A DNA stretch of 64,000 bases, from the NCBI GenBank assembly GCA_009746045.1, contig RPFO01000175.1:4385794-4449793 (forward strand). The letters run 5' to 3'. The position numbers and the translations under genes are program-made. The notes below the pieces were generated by a model. It did not search any database. It was not told where the DNA came from and was given only the letters and a program-made list of their open reading frames with translations. This document shows positions 34,618 through 45,225 of the stretch, one piece after another (positions within the stretch are counted from its first letter, which is position 1; every line of letters begins with the position of its first letter). This stretch comes from Mesostigma viride. Taxonomy: Eukaryota; Streptophyta; Mesostigmatophyceae; Mesostigmatales; Mesostigmataceae.

Positions 34618-35929
34618 CCGGGTTGGTCAGTACGCCGTACGGAGCCGCAAAAATACGGGAAAACGTACACTGAAGGCCTCCGCCGTATATACGCGTACTT
34701 TACTTCAGAATACGCGGTTTGGACTTAGAATTTTTCGGGGGTACCAGCGGGCAGCGGGCACTGGCGCGGTGCCCAAGTTCTGGGCGCGGCGCGTTCACTG
34801 CACATTTGAGATTTTTACTACTAGAAGTAGATGCGTACAGTTCTTTCCATAAAGCGCAAGGCTTGCAAAATCTTTGGCCGGTAGGAGACAGCTAGGACTA
34901 GGTGCATAACGCATAATGCCAGCAAATGCCAGCTGTGCTACTGACGGTGTAATGCAATATAGCGACGACGAGGCCAGTGCGACTGTGCGATAGTGTGCAG
35001 CCATTTTCGATTTGCAGCCATGCCGAAGAAAGGGCCTAAATGGGATTTCGTTGTCGAGAAGAAAGAAGCAGTCACAGATGCTGTTAGTAACACAACGCAG
35101 TATGTGTCGAGGATGTTCTGCTCATTTTGCAACAAGAACTTCTCCTACAAGGCGGGGCCAATCAGCGTATTCCGAGTCCGTGCACACTTTGCCGGAATCG
35201 CAGGGGAAGGGATGTTACCCTGCGACAAAATCCCACCGAATATCCGGAGCAGGTTTCTCAGGATTGCTAACAACAAGTTGCAGAGGTCAGACGCCAAGAA
35301 GCATCACAATTTGAACAGGGCAATGGCGGAGATGGGAGGGGCTGCGCCGGCTGTCTTGTCGTCGGTTCCCAGCAAAGGCCAGCTGAGCATCACCAAATGG
35401 CTGGTTCCCGTCGACGAACAAGGTGTCCAGCTGCTGGCTGCCGAATTTTTTATCGAGAACGGCATTGCCTTCAATGCGGCTGAGAGCGCCTCTTTCAAGC
35501 AGATGGTGGCCGGCATGATCCAGTACAAAGGAGCTTGTTGTGGGATCCGGCTTAATGAGAGCATGGTCCTTAGTTGTGTCTTATGTCCTCTCATGCATTA
35601 TATAGTGGATGGCTTTCCTTACAATTAACTAATTAATTGATTCCTTACAGTTCCCGTTGCAGTCTGCTCCCCCCAGCATTTAACAAATCATAATCAGATA
35701 GGATTGCAGGGCATAAATTAATGGAAGATGTTAATAAATAAGCATATACACCAAATTTCAGTTGCAATAACTGCATGACCATCATCAAGGAGCGTGCTAA
35801 TTGGGTGACTGACAATTGGACCACAAAAACTGTCGCGTATTTTACCGCCGCGTATTTTACACCCCCCACGTATAATACGCGTATTTTAGGTCCGCGTATT
35901 ATACCCCGTACCCGTATTTGCCAACCCGG
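34618..35929 (+). mobile_element. hAT-type DNA transposon copy 1 (1312 bp, 8-bp target duplication)
   Basis: Ends are CCGGGTTGGTCAGTACGCCG (left) and, inverted, CCGGGTTGGCAAATACGGGT (right). Flanked by GGAGGTGA at 34610-34617 and 35930-35937. The insertion is in LINE ORF1: removing it restores GCTGGGAGGTGA-TGGCGTCGG, matching the uninterrupted ORF1 copy at about 47.3 kb. An 8-bp duplication is typical of hAT elements. The transposase is incomplete, so the copy is non-autonomous. Confidence 0.93.
35020..35628 (+). CDS. Truncated hAT transposase N-terminus with BED-type zinc finger, 202 aa
   Basis: ATG 35020 (MPKKGPKWDFVVEKKEAV), stop at 35628. A BED-like finger appears as CSFCNKNFSY..., a His in VRAHFAG and LPCDKIPPNI. 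It is followed by the usual hAT segment FFIENGIAFNAAESASFKQM, which precedes the catalytic region in full transposases. The RNase-H-like core and the dimerisation domain are absent; only a short piece (MTIIKERANWVTDNWTT) reappears in another frame near 35777. It may bind element ends without catalysing transfer. Confidence 0.65.
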   Translation: MPKKGPKWDFVVEKKEAVTDAVSNTTQYVSRMFCSFCNKNFSYKAGPISVFRVRAHFAGIAGEGMLPCDKIPPNIRSRFLRIANNKLQRSDAKKHHNLNRAMAEMGGAAPAVLSSVPSKGQLSITKWLVPVDEQGVQLLAAEFFIENGIAFNAAESASFKQMVAGMIQYKGACCGIRLNESMVLSCVLCPLMHYIVDGFPYN

Positions 35930-36037
35930 GGAGGTGATGGCGTCGGAGGTGGGGGTGGTGGCGGTGGAGGAGGCGAGGAGGGTGGAGGTGGCGGTGGAGA
36001 TGGTGGAGAGGAGGGGGAGCTCGGCAGTCAGAGTTAA

Positions 36038-37380
36038 CCCATAGTCCGGAAACTGGGCGATATATCGCCCACTTTGACCCCCGGTGGCGCGGCGCTTAAT
36101 TCCAGGAGCGCCGCGCCACCCGTGACGGATGTAAGTTGTCCGGTGGGTCTGGGAACACTTAGGGACGAAGGTGATGCATAGGTTTGGGGGTAATATTCGC
36201 CATAGCCTGGTAAATACAACGTGTATTGAGACAGTATCACGTGACTTTGGCGGGAAATTTTCACTCGCGCGCGCGCGTAACAAGATATGGCTGCTAGCTT
36301 GCCGTTATCAAGGAAATTTTGCGTCTCGCGGCTTGTAATGGTTCAGAATGTTGCTCAGAATGATGATGCGTGATTTTCGTAGGTCAGGGGTGGCCAGATG
36401 TATAGCATTGGTAAAATACAGGTGGACATTACTGCTTTCTTGGTCGTCAGTACCAGATGAGTAATGGCATGCCATATTTCGATTTTCTTCTTATGGCCCG
36501 GCAGTCTGCGCCAGCCCGAGCACCCAGTTTTGGTACTGGACATCCGCAGCAGCGTCCCTGTGAATTCGGATGCGTTTATAGGTCATCTTTGCACAGAACA
36601 TCAACCTGGTAATCATGTCGGATGCATGCATTATGCGGCTATGGCGGCCTATGCCTGGAAAGCATTAGCCAGTGTGAGATATGAGGGTCCCGGCCAGCAG
36701 AACCCGGAAAGGTCGTGATCAAGCCAGGTACGGCAACGTGTTTGCATGTCGTTTGCACGGGAATCTGTCGTTTATACATCCATTTTACACGAGTGTATCA
36801 TTGCCTCTTGCAGCAGGTTTCCATGCCTGCTGTATGAGTGCTGTTAGCCCCAAATCTGCTCAGTTTGTGGTGTTTCTTTGGAGGATGCCATTCCGTTAGT
36901 GCTGGTTTAGCACTTCTTTGTTTCCCAGCACTTTTTACAGTCCTATGTGGCTGTATACAATGCATAAGTGTGTGGCATTTCATGGATGGCTGCTTACGCG
37001 CGCGTAACCCACACACGTAAGTGAGCGCATTATATAGGTCAGATGGGCTATCCGTGCGGTCTGACCCAAGGAAAGCATGGTGGCACTATCTATTGACATT
37101 GTCCAACCCCAGAATAATTTTTTAGAACCCTCCCTGCAGGGGTAAACTACTAAGGGGATTTCCCTTGCCTGAAAATGATCGTCTTTTGTCCAACTTTGGC
37201 AGTAAATATCTTGCAAATCACTTCCTGGACTCGGAATATTATTGCATTTTCTGAAAGCCCTTGAAGTGTAGATACTCCTAGCACCTTGGTTGGGGGTATT
37301 TGGAGTTGTGGCCTATGAGTTATGATTTTTTCCATTTTCAGGGGTCTAAAAATGCCAAAAACCCATTCCCGGACTATGGG
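36038..37380. mobile_element. piggyBac-like non-autonomous element copy 1 (1343 bp, TTAA-flanked)
   Basis: Starts CCCATAGTCCGG and ends CCGGACTATGGG, with TTAA at 36034-36037 and 37381-37384. TTAA sites and CCC...GGG ends are typical of the piggyBac superfamily. Near the left end there is a palindrome GGGCGATATATCGCCC (36055-36070), then a 13-bp stem GGTGGCGCGGCGC...GCGCCGCGCCACC. No transposase ORF. About 1 kb is shared with copy 2 at 38900-40243. Confidence 0.85.
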
Positions 37381-37384
37381 TTAA

Positions 37385-38471
37385 TGCACTTGTGCAATGA
37401 AAGCGAACGTGTGTTGGATCTTATGCAATGGCTGGCATAATATCAATCCATGCAAGCTTGCCAAGCTGGATTGCATGGGCACGTAGGTTAGGGTAACCTA
37501 GCTATCCTGCACTAGTGCTAACCAATGAGGTGCTGACTCCGTCCAGCTAGATCTACTCCAGCTAGGACTGATACGATGCCCACAGGCAACGACTGCCTAG
37601 CAGCACTACGTGGACGGTCCTGGACCTCCCCTAGTAGGACCTCCGTACAGGACTAGCACTGCAGCCACCTTGTGGTCTGCATCACAGCTCATAAACCCTA
37701 CCACGTGAATACCCACGTGCGTGTGCCCTACATATCTCAGTGCTAATATCTAGCACCCACGTGCCCAATATGGCACGTGCGGATCTAAATCCTAGTAGAG
37801 ATATGTCCAGTGTACTACACCACCGTCCATGTCCGTATCCCACTTGGGAGACGGGGACAACGCCACGTGTGCCTGAAGCCCTAGAATAACTCCCATTATT
37901 ACTTTTCTTTGGGGAGTGAGGGGAAGACTCTTCCCACAACCCACTCATATGCCAACCACTACTGATAAAATAAGGTTCCCCACAGGGACCGATTACCAGG
38001 ACACTGAAAGAGATGCATTTAAGGGGAGGTGGCACCCCAAAACCCTTAAAATTTTACATATGCTAATATCACTTGAAATTCATTTGCACAATGCTGAATT
38101 ATGATTGGGGGCACTAAATAACATCTCTAGTGAGTTGTCCATGCACTTATTGGGGGTACTACCCCCATATATACGCCAATAATGCGCTATAAATAGCAAA
38201 AGACGCTAATCAGGGCTGGGTATGCCCCAGCCAATGCACTTATTTGTTGGCTACCAAAAATCAAGGTCATATAGTTCCCTGAGTTTGTAGCTTGCTGAGC
38301 TATTTACCGATCATGGAAATGGCAAAACCTTGAACAGTTATTAATTTTCCCACAAAACAGGTCATTTTTTACCGGACATTGAGAATAAACACATCATAAA
38401 CACTTCCGATAAGGCCACAAAATCAACAAAAATTCCGGCTAACAGGGGGACAGCAGTGTTCCAAGTCCCGG
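37385..38471. other. No gene recognised between two piggyBac-like elements
   Basis: AT-richer sequence with only short ORFs. The stretch near 38014 (TTAAGGGGAGG) resembles a TTAA-type junction, but no partner end was found. Confidence 0.35.
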
Positions 38472-38858
38472 GTCATTCCGACAAGTCTAGCTCAAGTTAT
38501 TGCGTCAGACGTGTTTTCAGAAAAATGCCCGCTAAAACAGAAAATGTCACTATATCAGCCCTTGTAAGCATCCTGCACAAGGCAGGCAGGGCAAAACCAA
38601 TCCCCCTTGGGCTCCTTAGTCAACGGGGGGTCAGCGCAGCACCCATGCAGTCCTCCCGGCCTTGCACTCGGATGTGCTGCACAGCAGGAAAGGGACACCG
38701 TCAATTTCATCCGGGGACGCACATGCAAGGCAAGGAATATCATCAACATCATTCTCATCATCACTGCTACCTTCCCCATCGCCCCCCTGCCCCTCCCTTT
38801 GCATCACGTCGTGACAGCCACCCTTAACACAGGTCATTCCGACAAGTCTAGCTCAAGT
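38472..38858 (-). pseudogene. PHD-finger fragment with one frameshift, between 26-bp direct repeats
   Basis: Minus strand 38837-38555 reads an acidic run (DGEGSSDDENDVDD), PCLACASPDEIDG, FLLCSTSEC, then in a second frame GGLHGCCADPPL, EPKGDWFCPACL. Together these supply the eight ligands of a C4HC3 PHD finger (C-x2-C, C-x4-C, H-x2-C, C-x2-C). PHD fingers read histone tails and also occur at the ends of some transposases. A perfect 26-bp direct repeat (beginning GTCATTCCGACAAGTCTAGC) stands at 38472-38497 and 38833-38858. Source gene unknown. Confidence 0.55.
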
Positions 38859-38899
38859 AATAAGGTTATGCGTGCTAAAACCAGTGAACATAAGCTTAA

Positions 38900-40243
38900 C
38901 CCATAGTCCGAAAAGTGTATGTGATCGCATACACTTTGACTTAACGTAATAAACCACGTAATTCCAGGAGCGCCGCGCCACCCGTGACGGAGGGAAGTTG
39001 TCCGGTGGGTCTGGGAACACTTAGGGACGAAGGTGATGCATAGGTTTGGGGGGGTTATTCGCCATAGCTTGGTAATTACAACGTGCATTGAGAAAGTATC
39101 ACGTGACTTTGGCGGGAAATTTTCGCTCGCGCGCGCGCGCAACGAGATATGGCTGCCAACGTGCCGTTATCAGGGAAATTTGCGTCTCGCGGATAGAAAC
39201 GGTTTAGAATGTTGCTCAGAATGATGATGCGTGATTTTCGTAGGTCAGGCATGGCCAGATTTTTAGGATTGGGAAAATACAGGTAGGAAAATACTGCCTT
39301 CTTGGTCGTCAGTGCCAGACAAGTCATCGCCTATCATATGTCGATTTTCTCCTTATGTCCGGGCAGTCTGCGCCAGCCCGAGCATCCAGGTTTGCTACGG
39401 GATGTCCCCTGCAGCATTTGCTGCGAATGCGGACGCATTTATAGGTCATCTTTGAACGAAACATCAACCTGGTAATCATAAAGGATGCATGCTTGACGCG
39501 GCTATGGCGGCCTATGCCCGTAGAGCCACGGTATCTGTGAGTTATGGTGGTCCCGGCCAGCGGACCCCGGGAAGGACATGAACGAGCTGGGTACGACAAC
39601 GTATTTGCGTGTTGTTTGCAGCGGAATTCGTCTCCCATGCAATATATATGACGATTTTATCTTTGCATAATTCAGCAAGCTTTCATGCCTGTTGTAGAGA
39701 GTGGTTTCAGCCCTGAAAGTGCCCAGTTTATGGCATATCTTTGGAGTATATCATTCCGTTAGTGCAGGTAGGCAACGTGTTTGTATTCCAGCACTTTTGG
39801 CAGCAATTTTATAGCTTTTTATAATGCATTATTGTGTTGCATGTCATAGATAGCTGTTTACACGCGCGTAACCCACACACATATATGAGCACGTTATATA
39901 GAGGTAATGGGTTATCCGGGTGGTCTGACCCAAGGAAACCCCCATTGGACTATCCAACTAAGTTGTCCTATGTTGGTATTGAGGTTCCCTACCCTCCCTG
40001 GGAAAAAAGTGGGGGGTTAACTTTTCCTTGGGGAAAAAAGATCGTCTTTTGGCCAACTTTGACTAGAGCTATCATCCAAATGCTTTGATAAAGCCATGGT
40101 ATTATTGCATATTCTGAAAGCCCTTGAAGTGTAGATACTCCTAGCATCTTGGTTGGGGGTATTTGGAGTTGTGGCCTGTGAGTTATGATTTTTTTCATTT
40201 TCAGGGGTATGAAAGTGCCAAAAATGGGTCAGCGGACTATGGG
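38900..40243. mobile_element. piggyBac-like non-autonomous element copy 2 (1344 bp, TTAA-flanked)
   Basis: Starts CCCATAGTCCGA, ends CGGACTATGGG, with TTAA at 38896-38899 and 40244-40247. Colinear with copy 1 over most of its length (for example AATTCCAGGAGCGCCGCGCC and TGAAAGCCCTTGAAGTGTAG) but diverged by perhaps 15 to 20 percent. The left-end palindrome is different (GTGTATGTGATCGCATACAC, 38915-38934). No transposase ORF. Confidence 0.85.
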
Positions 40244-40247
40244 TTAA

Positions 40248-41151
40248 GGGGGGTTTTCTTTGTATATGGCCACTTAGGCATGCTGTTTTCCATCCAAAAA
40301 GCCAGAAAGCATGCCCCACTCAATCACAAAACATAAGCAAACGGCTAGGCACCACATCTGCCCTCACCTGCCCTCGGCATGGCCAACCTTGCCAGCGCAA
40401 GCATAGCAACCCGATCGCTAGGCATACATGCCAAGAGAGCATACACTATACTCTACCCAAGGTTACCTTGTAAACTTCATGCCAAGAACTCAGCAAATCT
40501 ATCTATGATCAACAGCACATATAGTTAACTCTAGCACACTGATGACGACACATGCTCAAGGTTGGGGGTCACTGTGGCACGCACTGATGGGTTTCCTAGA
40601 CGACCACTCACCACCTGACAAGGCGCTAAGGACCACTCAGAAAGCAAGTAAACACAATCACACTTTGCATTCCATCCAACATGCATCAAATCCATGCTGA
40701 ATATGTTATGAAGTACAAAGGGGTGGCCACGCACCTCATACTCCTTCACCCTCCCTCGAGCATGGCCAGTCGGCCAGACTTATAAGTACGTGAATAGCAA
40801 TAATGATGATGGCACTAACATGCATTACCAGCATTTTCTATGTTTCTCCCATGCAGGTTAGAATGTAAGGGTTATGCCAACCAAGCTTACCAACACAGCA
40901 ACAACTCCTTAACTGCCCTACCCGACATGGGCAACAAACTGGAACTATGGAGGGCAATTAAGGAACCAAGGAGATCATGGCATACAAAGCTTGCATGCAG
41001 TCAACCATGTCAACCATGGTTGGCTCAGCACATTGCTGTCTTGTCACATCATCATAACAAGGAAAGCTCAAATAAACCAATGATGGCAGCTATCTACATG
41101 CAGTCACACAAATGCAATATCTCCAACATGGTCGTCGATAAAAAAACTTCC
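40248..41151. other. No gene recognised
   Basis: Between a piggyBac-like and a hAT element. Short ORFs without recognisable features. Confidence 0.35.
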
Positions 41152-41159
41152 TTCCCTAC

Positions 41160-42463
41160 CCGGGTTGGCAAATACGGGTACGGGGTATAATACGCGGACC
41201 TAAAATACGCGTATTATACGTGGGGGGTGTAAAATACGCGGCGGTAAAATACGTGACAGTTTTTGTGGTCCCATTGTCGGTCACCCAATTAGCACGCTCC
41301 TTGATGATGGTCATGCAGTTATTGCAACTGAAATTTGGTGTATATGCTTATTTATTAACATCTTCCATTAATTTATGCCCTGCAATCCTATCTGATTATG
41401 ATTTGTTAAATGCTGGGGGGAGCAGACTGCAACGGGAACTGTAAGGAATCAATTAATTAGTTAATTGTAAGGAAAGCCATCCACTATATAATGCATGAGA
41501 GGACATAAGACACAACTTCCGAGAAGGAGGGGTGACGTGCCCTCCTTTGTACTGGATCATGCCGGCCACCATCTGCTTGAAAGAGGCGCTCTCAGCCGCA
41601 TTGAAGGCAATGCCGTTCTCGATAAAAAATTTGGCAGCCAGCAGCTGGACACCTTGTTCGTCGGTCGACGGGAACCAGCCATTTGGTGATGCTCAGCTGG
41701 CCTTTGCTGGGAACCGACGACAAGTCAACCGGCGCAGCCCCTCCCATCTCCGCCATTGCCCTGTTCAAATTGTGATGCTTCTTGGCGTCTGACTTCTGCA
41801 ACTTGTTGTTAGCAATCCTGAGAAACCTGCTCCGGATATTCGGTGGAATTTTGTCGCAGGGTAACATCCCTTCCCCTGCGATTCCGGCAAAGTGTGCACG
41901 GACTCGGAATACGCTGATTGGCCCCGCCTTCTAGGAGAAGTTCTTGTTGCAAAATGAGCAGAACCTCCTCGACACATACTGCGTTGTGTTACTAACAGCA
42001 TCTGTGACTGCTTCTTTCTTCTCGACAACGAAATCCCATTCAGGCCCTTTCTTCTTCATGGCTGCAAATCGAAAATGGCTGCACACTATCGCACAGTCGC
42101 ACTGGCCTCGTCGTCGCTATATTGCATTACACGTCCGTCAGTAGCACAGCTGGCATTTGCTGGCACTATGCGTTATGTACCTAGTCCTAGCTGTCTCCTA
42201 CCGGCCAAAGATTTTGCAAGGCTTGCGCTTTATGGAAAGAACTGTACGCATCTACTTCTAGTAGTAAAAATCTCAAATGTGCAGTGAACGCGCCGCGCCC
42301 AGAACCTGGGCACCGCGCCAGTGCCCGCTGCCCGCTGGTACCCCCGAAAAATATAAGTCCAAACCGCGTATTCTGAAGTAAAGTACGCGTATATACGGCG
42401 GAGGCCTTCAGTGTACGTTTTCCCGTATTTTTGCGGCTCCGTACGGCGTACTGACCAACCCGG
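41160..42463 (-). mobile_element. hAT-type DNA transposon copy 2 (1304 bp, inverted, 8-bp target duplication)
   Basis: Same ends as copy 1 in opposite orientation, flanked by TTCCCTAC at 41152-41159 and 42464-42471. The transposase frame starts at ATG 42059 (minus) but has a TAG (41933-41931) where copy 1 has a Tyr codon just after CNKNFS. It has further frame damage near 41680, so this copy is a dead relative. Confidence 0.93.
41592..42059 (-). pseudogene. hAT transposase N-terminus, nonsense and frameshift mutated
   Basis: Starts like copy 1 (WDFVVEKKEAVTDAV) with CSFCNKNFS then a stop. The frame then continues with the matching GQSAYSESV/RVRAHFAG-type region in shifted frames, and ends near the former GIAFNAAES segment. 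See the copy at 35020-35628 for the intact frame. Confidence 0.75.
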
Positions 42464-42471
42464 TTCCCTAC

Positions 42472-43608
42472 ACGATCAAATGCAAAGAAACCAGTGGCGG
42501 CCGTTCAGCTTCTGACCGCTGTGATGCCGCTGCGAGGAAAGGGTGCGTCACTATCACACAGCAAGAAGCGTCCATACGCACAACATCCTTGCCAGAACAC
42601 GTGCTATGAAATCCCTTACGCCTTCCCTAGGATCTATCGGCTGAGACTGAAGGGGATTTGATCAAGACATCAACGAAAACAAGCTAAAGCTGCCAGGTAT
42701 TCGTCAACACGACGGCGAGCAACGGAGAGTTAACTGGCGGAAACTGACCAAAACGAACGCAAAAAACTTCGAACGATGAGCTCTTCGAAGAAAGAACTGA
42801 TACTAGCTAGATAACAGTCGCCACAAATCTGTACCTTGCCCTCGTAGATCCCTCGCCCAGGCGCGCAACAACGGCCGTTCTTCCATGGAAGGTTCCGACG
42901 TGCACTGCGCAGGCCTGAAGAAATACTTACCGAGAATGGCCGAAAATGTAGCAAAAAGCACCCGTTCGGTTTAGAATTCGATGCTACCGATATGAATGCA
43001 TCCTTCACGGTCAAAAAGACCCCCAAAACTGAGAATTTACTGCCGCAATCACGAATTCTATTTTATTCCGCGCGACCAAAAAATGCAGTTTACCCCCGAT
43101 GCCGATGGCAGTAAAAGAAAGCAGCGATATTGTAAACCAGCCACTTGCCGCCGCAACCCGACATCATTAAATCATCGTCTTCAACATCCAAGCATTTTTC
43201 TTGCATTTCTCTAGCCCTACATTGCTAGTTTCGCCTAAACGCAGTCGCCATGGCCACTTCCGCAAGTGGTGCGCGCACGGAGCACCCACTTTTCACGGTA
43301 CGGCCGGTACCGCGAATTTTTTCGCGCAGAAAATATTCGGCGCGCCACGTCCCCTTAATAAAAGCGCCCATAGCTCCTCCGTGTTGGATATAACATCCCC
43401 ACTGGTTGGATGCCTGTATTTGGGAAAACCATTGTCAGAAAAAATGACCACACGTTTTATTGACAAAGAACAAGCCATCAATAAAGGAGGACCCTTCTGA
43501 CCTCAATCTTTAATGACGCAAAGAGAGTCTTACGGGTTGGACACTTCAGTCCCTGCCACCCCATGACCACCCTCCTATCTGGTGCTAACAACCCTAGGCT
43601 GAGGCACT
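42472..43608. other. No gene recognised
   Basis: Region 3' of the copia-like polymerase (which is on the minus strand), so it may contain its 3' flank or LTR. No paired LTR was found. Short ORFs only. Confidence 0.35.
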
Positions 43609-45225
43609 TCACCCTCTGCCGTTATACGGATTCATCAGCGTGTATAGGACTCTATACTGAGGCCCTGCAGCTTGTGGCACTTTTGTGAGTGCATCAGCTG
43701 CATTGTCAGGGTCTCTGATGTGAGTCTTTGACTCCAGATAGGTGCACTCCTGCTTGAGGACAATCCAGTCCAAATCAGTGTGTACAGCCAAGGGGTTGTC
43801 CAGGAAAGAGAGAAGGGATTGACTGTCAGTCAGCAGATGGGATTTGACACCAGCATAACTACCAGCCTGATGCTGCAACCACACCAACAGATGGTTCAAG
43901 TACCTGGCATGCAACACAGATGAGACCACAGCACGGCATTCTGCTACATTGCTGCTGACTGCCTTGCGCTTGTGGAGTCTGCTGAACCAGGAAACCAAAG
44001 ATTGCTTGCCAGTGGGGTTAGACAACATAAATAGGCCTGCCTCTCTGGCTTGTACCTTAGTGACTACCCGTGACTCCATGGAACTGTCCATCATGCATGT
44101 GATGTGGATGGGTTGGAACAGATCCAAGGCATGAAGAATAAGGGGAGGGCCATCATGCAACACCTGTTTAATAGCCCGAGACCCCACCTCCATGAGGACA
44201 TCATCATCCACTCTGCTGACCACTGCCAGATGAGGAGCACACGTGGCACACAGCCAACCTAGCTTACCCCTAATAGTGGGACAAAGATCAGGAGTGATGT
44301 CAGAGGGTAGAACATCTTTGCAAGACATGACATATTCAGGGGATGCTTTGAGAGAACACACCCACTCCTTCTGCTCCTTAAACAGGTTCAGAATGATGCC
44401 ACAGAACTTGACAGGATCTTTCCCCAGCTCCAGCTGCTTGCCTAATTCAAAGCTAGCAGACACTTGAGCAATGAAATCCTCCACAGCTGCCCTGCATGGG
44501 ACCAGTAATGAGCTGATCATCCCCATGCCACACAAACATCATCATACCAGCAGGATGAGGGATGGTGAAGAAACAAGGGTCAATATCATCATACTGGGCC
44601 CCCAGCTTCAGGAAGACCTCTTGGGCAGACAGCCTAAAAATTTTAGGTGCTGACTGAAGCCCTTCCACCCCCAAGTTAGGCCTTAGGTGAGGTTCCTTGA
44701 TGTCCCCAGACCAGACTTTGGGAGTGTTTACCACATAGACTTGACCCCTCCACACCTTTTGGGCTATGTCAGGGTTGCCTTTAAGGAAGGCTCGCTTAAT
44801 GTCAGTGGCTTTACACACGTAGTCCTTACCAGCATTCAGATGGTGAAGGAAAGTGGCCAACAGGACCTTAAGAGACGTCTGCTGAATACCAGGGGTATAC
44901 AGTTCAGCCTCTGTTAGCTCAGTGGAGCCCCTGAACTCCGTGACACAAGGTCTGGCATGAAAAATGGGAGGAGTCCCATCTGCCTGGGTTTTATGCTTGC
45001 AGACAAACTTCAGTCTGAGCTTTCTGGCCCCTGGTGGCAGTGCCTCAATCGGTGTTACAGGTGGTACCTGGGACTTACTACGTGGATCAGGACAAACCCA
45101 TTCCTCTCTAGCCCTGTTAAAGGCTTCCATCCATTTCAGAAAACCAATCTGCGTTTGACAGTCTTTGACCACATCATCATAGGACAAGGGAGACATGGAC
45201 GCAATGTCCCATCTACCAAGGCAAT
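43609..45225 (-). pseudogene. Copia-like reverse transcriptase-RNase H, one frameshift, no integrase
   Basis: The minus-strand frame 45225-44500 gives the copia RT: FLKWMEAFNRAREEWV, KLRLKFVCKHKTQADG, ATDIKRAFLKG (first catalytic Asp), LGAQYDDIDPCFF and FVWHGDDQLITG (Asp-Asp box, usually YVDD). Near 44500 the frame shifts to 44535-43609: SFELGKQLELGKDPVKFCG, RGKLGWL, then RNase H with DSSMESR, SNVAECRAV, LLTDSQSLL and DPDNAADALTK, so all four acidic residues are present. Protease and integrase are missing, and upstream the frame runs straight into LINE ORF1. Confidence 0.8.

Larger units (their letters stand above)
30738..36033 (-). mobile_element. Host LINE (family 1, ORF1-bearing) split by nested insertions
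   Basis: The minus-strand order is ORF1 (36033-35938 and 34609-33814), spacer (33813-33736), then after a break the 3' part (31049-30738) ending in hairpin ACTCC-CAAC-GGAGT. This order matches the unbroken copy at 46188-47966. The break carries CATGGGCACACAT at both 31050-31062 and 33723-33735, a 13-bp target duplication made by the LINE family-2 block between them. A hAT element splits ORF1. The 5' end stops at the TTAA of a piggyBac-like element. Confidence 0.8.
33814..36033 (-). pseudogene. LINE ORF1 remnant, interrupted by a hAT element
   Basis: Related to the ORF1 at 46625-47966. Includes ELAKRSLNVIVKDC, EEGENSEKLARAFE, PLLLIFKSPSDKISFLRRRK and RRRELWPTYLQLR, as in the RRM-like and C-terminal nucleic-acid-binding part of L1-type ORF1 proteins. 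The reading frame is damaged. The N-terminal coiled-coil part restarts at 35938 on the other side of the hAT element. Confidence 0.8.
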
